A stretch of 46,404 bases of DNA from Streptomyces noursei (GTDB lineage: Bacteria > Actinomycetota > Actinomycetes > Streptomycetales > Streptomycetaceae): NCBI RefSeq assembly GCF_001646665.1, contig NZ_LWBU01000191.1:25656-72059 (forward strand). The letters are read 5' to 3'. Each line of letters starts with the position of its first letter. Within the stretch, counting starts at the first letter, position 1. Shown here piece by piece: positions 15,328-23,700 of the stretch. The position numbers and the translations under genes are program-made. The notes beneath the pieces were generated by a model. The model had not been told where the DNA came from and did not search any database. It worked only from the letters and a program-made list of their open reading frames with translations.

Positions 15328-16287
15328 GTGAACACCGCATACGACGTAGTCGCCGTCTTCTGCGGGGGTGACGGCCGCCACGGCAACCCCCTCGGCGTGG
15401 TGCGCGACGGACGGTCCCACCCCGACGAGGCGTCCCGGCAGGCGTTCGCCAAGCAACTGGGCTTCAGCGAGACCGTGTTCGTCGACGACCCCGAGCGCGG
15501 GGTCGTCGACATCTACACGCCCGGCGTGCGCCTGCCGTTCGCCGGACACCCTCTCGTGGGCACCGCCTGGCTGCTCGACCTGGAGGTGCTGAACCCGCCG
15601 GCCGGCGAGGTGTGGGCCCGCGACGACGGCGAGTTCACCTGGATCACGGCCCGCGCCGAGTGGGCGCCGGACCGGACGCTGCGTCAGTACGCGTCGGCCG
15701 CCGAGGTGGACGCGCTGGACGTTCCGCCGCCCGGCGAGTGGATCTACGCGTGGGCGTGGGAGGACGAGGCGGCCGGCCGGGTCCGGGCGCGGGCCTTCCC
15801 CGGGCGGGGCGACGGCATCGAGGAGGACGAGGCGACGGGCGCCGCCGCCCTCCTGCTCACCGCCCGGCTGGGCAGGGCGCTGAACATCCGGCAGGGCCGG
15901 GGCTCGCAGCTGCTGACGGCACCCGGCCCGGACGGCACGATCGAACTCGGCGGCCGGGTCCGCGAGATGCCCCACTGCCCGGCCGCCCGCCACGGACCGA
16001 CCGCCGGCCCGCCACCGACCGCCGGCAGCCACCGACCGCCGGCAGCCACCGGCCGGCGGCCCGCCACCGGCCGGCGGCCCGCCACCGGCCGGCGGCCCGC
16101 CACCGGCCGACCACCACCGGCCGCCGGGCCGGCCGCGCCCGGCGGCGCGCCTCACGCGCTCAGGGGGAACTCCGCGCCCAGCTCGCGGAAGACCGCGCCG
16201 TTGAAGTCGAAGGCGCGCCTGCACTCGTCGATGATCCGCTGCTTCTCCAGGTCGTCCGCCTCCACCCGGTCCAGCAGCTCGCGGTAG
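15328..16287 (+). CDS. PhzF-like isomerase family protein with aberrant C-terminal extension
   Basis: A 319-residue frame. Residues 1-213 form a short PhzF/diaminopimelate epimerase-fold protein: GGDGRHGNPLGVV, KQLGFSETVFV, YTPGVRLPFAGHPLVGTAWLL and DEATGAAALLL are all typical. The short actinobacterial version of about 215-230 residues normally ends near the GGRV segment. Here about 106 further Pro/Arg/Ala/Gly residues follow, encoded first by a 17/18-bp minisatellite and then by the antisense of the heme oxygenase gene (136-base overlap). I infer that the original stop was lost by repeat expansion or frameshift. GTG at 15328 is chosen on the family N-terminus; TTCAAT six bases upstream could be a leaderless -10. 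The substrate is unknown. Confidence 0.7.
   Translation: MNTAYDVVAVFCGGDGRHGNPLGVVRDGRSHPDEASRQAFAKQLGFSETVFVDDPERGVVDIYTPGVRLPFAGHPLVGTAWLLDLEVLNPPAGEVWARDDGEFTWITARAEWAPDRTLRQYASAAEVDALDVPPPGEWIYAWAWEDEAAGRVRARAFPGRGDGIEEDEATGAAALLLTARLGRALNIRQGRGSQLLTAPGPDGTIELGGRVREMPHCPAARHGPTAGPPPTAGSHRPPAATGRRPATGRRPATGRRPATGRPPPAAGPAAPGGAPHALRGNSAPSSRKTAPLKSKARLHSSMIRCFSRSSASTRSSSSR
16011..16110. repeat. 17/18-bp minisatellite
   Basis: Two 17-bp units (GCCACCGACCGCCGGCA at 16011 and 16028) are followed by three identical 18-bp units (GCCACCGGCCGGCGGCCC at 16045, 16063 and 16081) and a partial unit to about 16110. Related degenerate sequence begins near 15985. The 17-base units change reading frame, which may explain how the PhzF-like frame lost its stop. 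The array lies just downstream of the heme oxygenase stop codon. Confidence 0.85.
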
Positions 16288-16817
16288 CCCCGCTTGAACG
16301 CGGCCGGGTTGGCGATCCGCTCGAAGACGTAGAACCGGACGCCGTCGCCCTTGCGGGCGAAGCCCCACGTCCGCTCGGCCTTGTCACGGATGATCTGGCC
16401 GCCGGACAGGTCGCCCAGGTACCGCGTGTAGTGGTGCGCCACGTACCCGGCCGGCCAGGTGCGGGCGCACTCCTCGACCCGGGCGGCGTACGCGGCGGTG
16501 GCGGGCAGCGGGGCGAGGCCGGCGCGCCACCCGGCGCCGCGCAGGTGCGCGAGGTCCCGCTCCAGCTCCCCGGTGCGGAACAGCTCCGGCTGGATGAACG
16601 GCCCCGCGACCGGGTCGTCCCGCAGGGCGTCGGCGGCGCCTTCCAGGGCCCGGTACACGAACCACAGCTGCTCGGTGTAGCGGGCGTAGGCGTCCACGCC
16701 GAGCCGCCCGCCGAGCAGGTCGCTCATGAAGGTCGAGTTCTCCGCCTCGGTGTGCTGCTGGTGCGAGGCGGTGCGGATGAGCGTCGAGAACGGGGTGGCG
16801 GTGCCGCGTGCGTCCAA
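16152..16817 (-). CDS. hmuO: Heme oxygenase (biliverdin-producing), HmuO type
   Basis: A 221-residue heme oxygenase that opens heme to biliverdin, CO and Fe2+, usually to recover iron. ASHQQHTEAENSTFMSDLL has the proximal His at residue 22, and VAHHYTRYLGDLSGGQIIRD holds the Gly-rich distal helix. Both closely match the Corynebacterium HmuO pattern as I remember it. The start is a TTG at 16817, because GGAGG lies six bases upstream and the family N-terminus begins there. A longer frame to 16907 would start at a TTG that is instead the -35 box of the predicted promoter. No typical DtxR/IdeR iron box was seen. The 3' end is overlapped by the PhzF-like frame. Confidence 0.9.
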   Translation of the reverse strand: MDARGTATPFSTLIRTASHQQHTEAENSTFMSDLLGGRLGVDAYARYTEQLWFVYRALEGAADALRDDPVAGPFIQPELFRTGELERDLAHLRGAGWRAGLAPLPATAAYAARVEECARTWPAGYVAHHYTRYLGDLSGGQIIRDKAERTWGFARKGDGVRFYVFERIANPAAFKRGYRELLDRVEADDLEKQRIIDECRRAFDFNGAVFRELGAEFPLSA

Positions 16818-16878
16818 GGCGGGCCTCCGGGGACCGGTGGGGTCGGGACGTGGCGGCCGTGGGCCGCCACTACCGCCG

Positions 16879-16907
16879 ATCTTCCTGCCGGGGCAACCCC
16901 GAGTCAA
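16879..16907 (-). promoter_or_regulatory. Predicted promoter of heme oxygenase gene
   Basis: On the minus strand TTGACT (16907-16902) and GAAGAT (16884-16879) are 17 bases apart. The spacer contains the dyad CGGGG-TTG-CCCCG (16901-16889), which could be an operator. Transcription would begin near 16872, giving a leader of about 55 bases. Confidence 0.5.
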
Positions 16908-16941
16908 CCGGTTCCCGACGGTCTGTCGGTAAGAAGGCCCC

Positions 16942-16959
16942 CGCCCGGCCCGCCGGGCG
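16942..16959 (-). terminator. Terminator of map
   Basis: CGCCCGG (16942-16948) pairs with CCGGGCG (16953-16959) over a 4-base loop, three bases beyond the map stop codon on the minus strand. Confidence 0.55.
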
Positions 16960-16962
16960 GCG

Positions 16963-17820
16963 TCACGGCAGCGTGAGGATCTCCGCGCCCGTCTCGGTGA
17001 CCACGAGGGTGTGCTCGAACTGCGCGGTCCGCTTGCGGTCCTTCGTCACCACGGTCCAGCCGTCGTCCCACATGTCGTACTCGTGCGTGCCGAGGGTCAG
17101 CATCGGCTCGATCGTGAAGGTCATGCCGGGCTGGATGACGGTGGTGGCGTGCGGGGAGTCGTAGTGCGGAATGATCAGTCCGGAGTGGAACGACGAGTTG
17201 ATGCCGTGCCCGGTGAAGTCCCGCACCACCCCGTAGCCGAACCGCTTGGCGTACGACTCGATCACCCGGCCGATGACGTTGATCTGGCGGCCCGGCTTCA
17301 CCGCCTTGATGGCCCGGTTCAGCGACTCGCGGGTCCGCTCGACGAGCAGCCGGGACTCCTCGTCCACGTCGCCGCACAGGTAGGTGGCGTTGTTGTCGCC
17401 GTGGACGCCGTCGATGTACGCCGTCACGTCGAGGTTCACGATGTCGCCGTCGCGCAGGACGGTCGAGTCGGGGATGCCGTGGCAGATGACCTCGTTGACC
17501 GAGGAGCACAGGGACTTCGGGAAGCCCCGGTAGCCCAGCGTCGACGGGTAGGCGCCGTGGTCGCACATGTACTCGTGCGCGACCCGGTCCAGCTCGTCCG
17601 TGGTCACGCCCGGCGCGATGTGCTTGGCGGCCTCCTCCATCGCCCGGGCGGCGATGCGGCCCGCGACCCGCATCCGCTCGATGGTGTCGGCGTCCTGCAC
17701 CTCGGGGCCGGTGTACGGCGTCGGGGCGGGCTTGCCCACGTACTCGGGGCGGCGGATGGATCCGGGGACGGAACGGGTGGGGGAGAGTTCCCCTGGTACG
17801 AGCAGCGACTGGCCAGACAT
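16963..17820 (-). CDS. map: Methionine aminopeptidase type I
   Basis: A 285-residue cytosolic metallopeptidase that removes the initiator Met from new proteins. The pita-bread fold carries all five metal ligands: Asp in NLDVTAYIDG, Asp in HGDNNATY, His in DFTGHGINSSFH, Glu in FTIEPMLT and Glu in TAQFEHTLVV. HGIPDSTVLRDGDIVN is also typical. An N-terminal extension of about 40 residues with RRPEYVGKPAPTPYTGPEVQ is characteristic of one actinobacterial MetAP-I paralogue. The ATG at 17820 stands seven bases behind TAGACT, which suggests a leaderless mRNA. It is divergent from the small gene at 17879. Confidence 0.95.
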   Translation of the reverse strand: MSGQSLLVPGELSPTRSVPGSIRRPEYVGKPAPTPYTGPEVQDADTIERMRVAGRIAARAMEEAAKHIAPGVTTDELDRVAHEYMCDHGAYPSTLGYRGFPKSLCSSVNEVICHGIPDSTVLRDGDIVNLDVTAYIDGVHGDNNATYLCGDVDEESRLLVERTRESLNRAIKAVKPGRQINVIGRVIESYAKRFGYGVVRDFTGHGINSSFHSGLIIPHYDSPHATTVIQPGMTFTIEPMLTLGTHEYDMWDDGWTVVTKDRKRTAQFEHTLVVTETGAEILTLP

Positions 17821-17833
17821 GCCAGCGAGTCTA
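17818..17833 (-). promoter_or_regulatory. -10 box of leaderless map transcript
   Basis: On the minus strand TAGACT (17833-17828) is followed after seven bases by the ATG at 17820. No ribosome binding site is present. Confidence 0.55.
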
Positions 17834-17878
17834 ACCAGGCGTCGAGGGGGCACCCTTGCGACAGAGGAAGGAGCCGAG

Positions 17879-18109
17879 ATGGCCCTGTTCAAGAGGCGCA
17901 CCGAAGGAAAGCCGGGCGAGTGGTACTACTGCCTGAAGCACGGAACGGTCGAGGAGGGCCCGGAATGCCGCGCCGCGGACCGCTTCGGGCCGTACGGGAC
18001 GCGGGAGGAGGCGTCCCACGCCATGGAGACCGCCCGTGAGCGGAACCTGGAGTGGGAGACCGACCCGAAGTGGCACGACGCCCCCAAGGGCGGCGGCGAC
18101 ACCTCCTGA
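17879..18109 (+). CDS. Small conserved actinobacterial protein
   Basis: A 76-residue acidic/basic soluble protein with the pattern KPGEWYYCLKHGTVEEGPEC, RFGPYGTREEASHAMETARE and ERNLEWETDPKWHD. It resembles a small family common in Streptomyces, with a fold like short SPOR-type modules (an aromatic strand, then a helix of the A-E-A-x-x-A kind). Its function is unknown. AGGAAGGAG precedes the ATG. It is divergent from map with only 58 bases between the two starts, so the promoters overlap. Confidence 0.75.
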   Translation: MALFKRRTEGKPGEWYYCLKHGTVEEGPECRAADRFGPYGTREEASHAMETARERNLEWETDPKWHDAPKGGGDTS

Positions 18110-18212
18110 CGCCCCTGGGGCCCTGAGGCCCCCGGCACCTCCTGGCGGACGGCCCCGGGGCCGCCGAGGCCCCCCGGGGCCCCTGACGCTCCTGGGGCCC
18201 GGCGCCCCGGGG
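18110..18212. repeat. Degenerate G/C-run repeats in a convergent gap
   Basis: The gap is filled with irregular copies of a motif built on CCCCTGGGGCCC and GAGGCCCC, many of them self-complementary. Any of these could act as a terminator for the two converging genes. Similar sequence fills 2774-2949. Confidence 0.5.
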
Positions 18213-18818
18213 CTACCAGCGCTGCGGCGGCGGGGCCGTCAGGTGGTCCGTCAGGCGCGCCAGACGGTCCCGGAAGGGGCGGCGGCCCGGGCGGACGGCC
18301 GGCGGGGTGTTCTCGCCGGCCGCCGCGCTCACCAGGTGCTGCACCATGTCGAGGTCCACGTCGTCATCCTCCGTCACCGTCAGCGCCTCGTGCGCCAGCC
18401 CCCGCACCTCCCGGTCGCCGCCGTCCAGCGACAGCACCGTCGCGCCCGCCAGCCGCGCGTCGTGCACCCGCTCCAGCACCGCCCGCTCCGGCCGCTCCGG
18501 CGCCACCACCAGCAGCGTCTCGCCCCGCCCGGCCGCCTCCAGCCGCCCCAGTCCCACCGCCAGGTGCGCCGGGTCGGCCGCCCGCGCCCGGTGCCGCACC
18601 AGCGTGGGCGCCAGCTCCGGCCGTCCCGACCAGGCCGCCTCGTCCACCAGGTGCGCGGCCAGGTGCCACGGCTCGTACCGCTCGGTGCCCACCAGCAGCA
18701 GCCCGCCGCCCCGGGGCACCACCGAGGACCGCAGCACCCCGGCGAACCGGCGGACCGCCGCGGGCCACCGGGTACCGTCCAGGACCTCCCGCAACAACGC
18801 GACACGTACGGCATCCAT
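18213..18818 (-). CDS. Conserved actinobacterial hypothetical protein, possible SIS-like fold
   Basis: A 201-residue soluble protein. GGGLLLVGTERYEPWHLAAH and RGETLLVVAPERPERAVLERV followed by GATVLSLDGGDREVRGLAHE look like alternating strands and helices of a sugar-isomerase (SIS) or similar Rossmann-like fold. No catalytic motif can be seen and the family has no known function to my knowledge. It is divergent from npdG, 92 bases away, an arrangement I believe is conserved in Streptomyces. The C-terminal 25 residues are Arg/Pro-rich. Confidence 0.65.
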   Translation of the reverse strand: MDAVRVALLREVLDGTRWPAAVRRFAGVLRSSVVPRGGGLLLVGTERYEPWHLAAHLVDEAAWSGRPELAPTLVRHRARAADPAHLAVGLGRLEAAGRGETLLVVAPERPERAVLERVHDARLAGATVLSLDGGDREVRGLAHEALTVTEDDDVDLDMVQHLVSAAAGENTPPAVRPGRRPFRDRLARLTDHLTAPPPQRW

Positions 18819-18896
18819 GGCGCCGTATGGTGCCCCTCCCCGGCGGCCCCGGCACGGGCAACGGGCGTCGCGTCACCCGGACGGGGGTGCGCCCCG

Positions 18897-18913
18897 TAGG
18901 GTCGTGGACCATG
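18897..18913 (+). promoter_or_regulatory. -10 box just upstream of npdG
   Basis: TAGGGT at 18897-18902 is followed after eight bases by the ATG at 18911. The transcript is leaderless or carries at most one or two bases before the start. Confidence 0.5.
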
Positions 18914-19585
18914 ACTACTGATCCGTACGACCTCCCCGACGTCTCCGGGCTCGTCGTCGGTGTCCTCGGCGGCACCGGCGACCAGGGCCGCGGCCTCGCC
19001 CTCCGCTTCGCCCGCGCCGGCCAGAAGGTGATCATCGGTTCGCGGGCCGCCGAGCGGGCCGAGGCGGCGGCCGCCGAGCTCGGCGCGGGCGTCGAGGGCA
19101 CCGACAACGCCGAGTGCGCGCGGCGCAGCGACATCGTGATCGTCGCCGTGCCGTGGGACGGGCACGCCGCGACGCTGTCCGCGCTCCGCGAGGAGCTGGC
19201 CGGCAAGCTCGTCGTCGACTGCGTCAACCCGCTGGGCTTCGACAAGCAGGGCGCCTACGCCCTCCGGCCCGAGGAGGGCAGCGCCGCCGAGCAGGCCGCC
19301 GCCCTGCTGCCCGACTCGCGGGTCACGGCCGCCTTCCACCACCTGTCCGCCGTCCTGCTCCAGGACGAGTCGGTGGCGGAGATCGACACGGACGTGATGG
19401 TGCTGGGCGAGAAGCGCGCCGACACCGACATCGTGCAGGCCCTCGCCGGCCGCGTCCCCGGCATGCGGGGCGTCTTCGCCGGCCGGCTCCGCAACGCCCA
19501 CCAGGTGGAGTCGCTGGTGGCCAACCTGATCTCCGTCAACCGCCGCTACAAGGTCCACGCCGGCCTGCGCGTGACCGACGTCTGA
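18911..19585 (+). CDS. npdG: NADPH-dependent F420 reductase
   Basis: A 224-residue enzyme that passes hydride between NADPH and coenzyme F420 in the cytosol. VVGVLGGTGDQGRGLALRFA (about residues 15-34) is the NADP-binding motif of this family, and IIGSRAAERAEAAA holds the Ser-Arg that reads the 2'-phosphate. VDCVNPLGFDKQGAYAL and VTAAFHHLSAVLL are typical of Npd proteins. Length is normal. F420 is widely used by actinomycetes for reductive steps in metabolism and antibiotic synthesis. The gene follows a divergent promoter region and is not followed by an operon partner of obvious relation. Confidence 0.9.
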   Translation: MTTDPYDLPDVSGLVVGVLGGTGDQGRGLALRFARAGQKVIIGSRAAERAEAAAAELGAGVEGTDNAECARRSDIVIVAVPWDGHAATLSALREELAGKLVVDCVNPLGFDKQGAYALRPEEGSAAEQAAALLPDSRVTAAFHHLSAVLLQDESVAEIDTDVMVLGEKRADTDIVQALAGRVPGMRGVFAGRLRNAHQVESLVANLISVNRRYKVHAGLRVTDV

Positions 19586-19653
19586 CGGCCGAGGCGCATG
19601 GGGGACACTGGACGGGCACGTTTCACGCCGTACCCGGACAGGAGCCGTCCCCC

Positions 19654-19821
19654 ATGCCCCGCCTCGCTCTGTACGCCCTCGTCGTCTGCGTCCTCGCCGT
19701 CGCCGCCGCGGTGGTCTCCTTCGTCCAGGGCACCTGGCTGGGCATCGTGTGGGTGCTGCTGGCCGGGGTCTCCTCGAACATGGCGTGGTACTACCACCGC
19801 CGCGCGAAGGTCACCGGTTGA
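19654..19821 (+). CDS. Two-helix small membrane protein
   Basis: A 55-residue protein with two transmembrane segments: LYALVVCVLAVAAAVVSFV (residues 5-23) and TWLGIVWVLLAGVSSNMAWY (27-46), and a basic C-terminus. GGAG lies about eight bases before the ATG. The function is unknown. It lies 68 bases after npdG on the same strand, and its last 11 bases overlap the convergent site-2 protease gene. Confidence 0.7.
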   Translation: MPRLALYALVVCVLAVAAAVVSFVQGTWLGIVWVLLAGVSSNMAWYYHRRAKVTG

Positions 19822-20617
19822 CGATGTCCCCGCAGAAGACGTCCTCCCCCTGCCAGAAGCGGTAGAGCTTCTGCCCGCAGTACGTCTCGGCGTCCTGGAC
19901 GCCCAGCGCGTGCAGCACCGTGTCGACCAGCCCGAAGAACGCGTGGTTGATCTCCGGGACGAACAGCAGCGCGAACACCGCGAGCAGGCCGAAGGGGGCG
20001 AACGGCTCCACCTGCCGGCGCACCTTGTACGACAGCCACGGCTCGACCACCCCGTAGCCGTCCAGCCCCGGCACCGGCAGGAAGTTCAGGATCGCGGCCG
20101 TCACCTGCAGCAGCGCCAGGAACGCCAGCGCGAACCGGAAGCCGAACGGCACGCCGTCCAGCGTGCCCAGCCAGAACGGGGCGGTGCACACCACGGCGAA
20201 CAGGACGTTCGTCAGCGGGCCGGCCGCCGAGACGAGGCTGTGCTTCCACCGGCCCCGGATGCGGTCGCGCTCGATGAACACGGCGCCGCCGGGCAGGCCG
20301 ATGCCGCCCATGATGACGAACACCACCGGCAGCACGATGCTCAGCAGCGCGTGCGTGTACTTCAGCGGGTTGAGGGTCAGGTAGCCCTTCGCGCCGATCG
20401 TGATGTCGCCGCCGTGCAGGGCGGTGCGGGCGTGCGCGTACTCGTGCAGACAGAGCGAGACGATCCAGCCGGACGTCACGAAGAGGAAGACGGCGAGGCC
20501 GAGGTTGGCCGAGAAGCCCGTCCACACCGCCCATCCGGTGACCGCCATGACGGCGGCGATCCCGAGGAAGACGGGGCTGATCCTCCGGTCGCCGGTGCGG
20601 GAGGTGGCGGTGGCCAT
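19811..20617 (-). CDS. Site-2 protease family (M50) intramembrane metalloprotease
   Basis: A 268-residue polytopic protein. The zinc-binding HEYAH is at residues 58-62 and the second metal motif, NFLPVPGLDGYG, is near 178-189, as in M50 peptidases of the short SpoIVFB-like group. About six hydrophobic segments are visible. Such enzymes cleave substrates within the membrane, often to release regulators; the substrate here is unknown. No PDZ or CBS domain is present. The ATG at 20617 is divergent from the BTAD regulator. Confidence 0.88.
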   Translation of the reverse strand: MATATSRTGDRRISPVFLGIAAVMAVTGWAVWTGFSANLGLAVFLFVTSGWIVSLCLHEYAHARTALHGGDITIGAKGYLTLNPLKYTHALLSIVLPVVFVIMGGIGLPGGAVFIERDRIRGRWKHSLVSAAGPLTNVLFAVVCTAPFWLGTLDGVPFGFRFALAFLALLQVTAAILNFLPVPGLDGYGVVEPWLSYKVRRQVEPFAPFGLLAVFALLFVPEINHAFFGLVDTVLHALGVQDAETYCGQKLYRFWQGEDVFCGDIVNR

Positions 20618-20709
20618 GGGCGGCGCTCCTGGGTGGTGTCGCGGGCGGGTGCGGACCGGTCGACCGTACCGGACGCGATGCGGACGGCGGGGGCGGGGAG
20701 AATGGGGCG

Positions 20710-23700
20710 GTGCGCATCTCCGTACTGGGTCCCACGCAGGTCCACCGCGCGGACGGCTCCGCCGTACCGGTAGGCGGGGCGCGGCTGCGCGCGCTGCTCA
20801 CGGTGCTGGCGCTGCGCGCCGGGCGGACCGTTCCGACCGGGCTGCTGATCGACGAGGTGTGGCACGGCGAGCGGCCGCCCGCCGACGCGCAGGGCGCCCT
20901 CCAGGCCCTGGTGGGCCGGCTGCGGCGGGCGCTCGGGCCGGCCTCGGTGGTCTCGGCGGCCGGCGGGTACCGGCTCGGTGCCGACGGCGACGACGTGGAC
21001 CTGCACCGCTTCCGGCGGCTCGCCGCCGAGGGCGCGCGGGCCCGGGAGGCGGGCGACCCGGCGGCGGCGGTGACCGCGCTGGACGGCGCGCTCGCGCTGT
21101 GGCGGGGCCTGCCGCTCGCGGACCTGCCCGACCGGGCGGCCGAGGCGGCGCGCTGGGAGGCCCGCCGCGCGGAGGTCCGCCGGGACCGGCTCACCGCCCT
21201 GCTGGACCTGGGGCGCCCCCAGGAGGCGCTGCCCGAACTGGCCGCCCTGTGCGGCACGTTCCCGCTGGACGAGCCGCTCCAGGCGCTGCGCGTCCGGGCG
21301 CTGCGCGCGGCGGGCCGCCCGGCCGAGGCCCTCGCGGCGTACGAGGCGGTACGCCGGGACCTCGCCGCCCGGCTGGGCACCGACCCGGGCCCGGCGCTGC
21401 GCGCCCTGCACGCCGAACTCCTCGCCGGAACGCCGGCCCCGGACCCCGCACCGGCCGGGTCCGCGGCCGGAGCCGGAGCCGGGGCCGGAGCCGGAGCCCG
21501 GGCCGGAGCCCGAGCCGGAGCCCGAGCCGGAGCCGATGCCGGAACCGGAGCCCGGGACGGGGCCGGAGCCGGGGCCACGGGACCCGCCGGGGACGCGGGC
21601 GGGGCGGCGGCCCGGCCGGGGAACCTGCGGGCGCGGCTGACCAGCTTCGTGGGGCGCGAGGAGGACATAGCGGCCGTCCTCGGCGACCTCGGGCGGGCCC
21701 GCCTCGTGACGCTCCTCGGCCCCGGCGGCGCCGGCAAGACCCGGCTGTCGCAGGAGGCCGCCGAACGCGGCGGGGAGGCGTGGCCCGACGGCGTCTGGCT
21801 GGCCGAGCTGGCGCCGGTCGACGACCCCGACGCCGTACCGGACGCCGTGCTCACCGCCCTCGGCGCCCGCCAGACCGTGCTGCGCGGCGCCGGCGCCGAG
21901 GAACTGCGGGCGGCCGAGCGGCACGGCGACTCCGCCGACGCCCTGGTACGGCTGGCCGAGCACTGCTCGCGGCGCCGCATGCTGCTCCTGCTCGACAACT
22001 GCGAGCACGTGGTGGCCGCCGCGGCCGCGCTCACCGAGCGGCTCCTGGAGCAGTGCCCCGGGCTGACGGTCCTGGCCACCAGCCGCGAGCCCCTCGGCGT
22101 GCCCGGCGAGACCGTGCGGCCGGTCGACCCGCTGCCCGACCCGATGGCGCTGCGGCTGTTCGCCGAGCGCGGCGCGGCCGCCCGGCCGGGCTTCGACACG
22201 GCGGCCGACCCCGAGGCGTGCGCCGAGATCTGCCGGCGCCTCGACGGCCTGCCCCTCGCCATCGAGCTGGCCGCCGCCCGCCTCCGGATGCTCACGCCCC
22301 GGCAGATCGCCGACCGGCTCGACGACCGCTTCCGGCTCCTGACCAGCGGCAGCCGCACCGTCCTGCCCCGGCAGCAGACGCTGCGGGCCGTCGTCGACTG
22401 GTCGTGGGACCTCCTCGACGCTCCGGAGCGCGCGGTGCTGCGGCGGCTGTCGGTGTTCTCCGGCGGCTGCGACCTGGAGGCCGCCGAGGCCGTCTGCGGC
22501 GGGCCGGGGACGCCCGACGTCCTGGGCGTCCTCGCGTCCCTCGTCGACAAGTCGCTCGTCGTCGCCGTTCCCGCCCCCGAGGGCGACATGCGCTACCGGC
22601 TCCTCGAAACGGTCGGCGAGTACGCCGCCGAGCGCCTCGACGAGGCCGGCGACCGGGCCGGCGCGGAGCACCGCCACCTCGTCCACTACCGGGAGCTCGC
22701 CCGCACCGGCGACCCCGAGCTGCGCGGCCCGAACCAGCGCGCCGCGCTCGCCCGCTTCCAGCGCGAGTACGAGAACCTCCGCACCGCGCTGCGCCGGGCC
22801 GTCGCCGCCCGCGACGAGCAGGAGGCCCTGTGCCTGGTGCTGTCGCTCGTCTGGTACTGGCTCATGCGCGACCTGCGCGGCGACGCCCTGCACTGGTCCG
22901 AGGCCGCCGCCGCGCTCGGCCCCGACCCGTACGCGCCGCCCGTCGCGCCCGCGCCCGCCCTCACCGAGCGCTGCACCGCCGCCCCGCCGCCGATGGACGG
23001 CGAGCAGCTGATGGAGGCGCGCCGCAGCGCCCACCTGGTCCAGCTGGTCAGCATGGACCACCGGACCGGGACGTGGACCTCCCCTGAGGGCCTGGAGCGG
23101 CTGCGCCGCATGCGCCGGGCCTACCGCCCCGGGCTGCCCCAGACCTGCCGCATGCCGGGCATGCTGTGGTGGTACGCCGTCCTGCTCACCAGCGACGGCC
23201 CGGAGGAACTGCGCGACCTCCTCGACGACACCGTCGACGCCTGCCGCCGCCACGACTACGAGTGGGAGCTGGCGGCCATCCTCCAGATGCGCGCCAACGT
23301 GCTGGCGAACCGGAGCGACTGGGCGGGCGACGCCGCCCGCGACGCCGACGAGAGCCTGAAGCTCTTCGAACGGCTCGGTGACGCCTGGGGCGTGGCCGAG
23401 GCGCTGTCGGCCCGCGCCGAGGCCCGCGAGCGGCGCGGCGAGTACGCGGAGGCCGCCGAGGACTTCGAACGCGCCGTCGGCCACGCCGAACGGCTCGGCG
23501 CGCAGGCGCAGGTGGCGCTCCTGAGCGTCCGGTACGCCGGGACGCTCACCGAGACCGGCCGGGGCGCCGAGGCCGAGACCATCCTGCGCGGCATCCTGGC
23601 GCGGGGGCGGGCCGCCGGGCACGAGGCCGTCCCCGCGGCCCGCCTGTACCTGGCGATGCTGCTCGGCCGCACCGGCCGCACCGGCGAGGCCCGTGGGCAG

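Noticed and set aside
16818..16962. DtxR/IdeR iron box at heme oxygenase
   Set aside because: No TTAGGTTAGGCTAACC-like palindrome is present.
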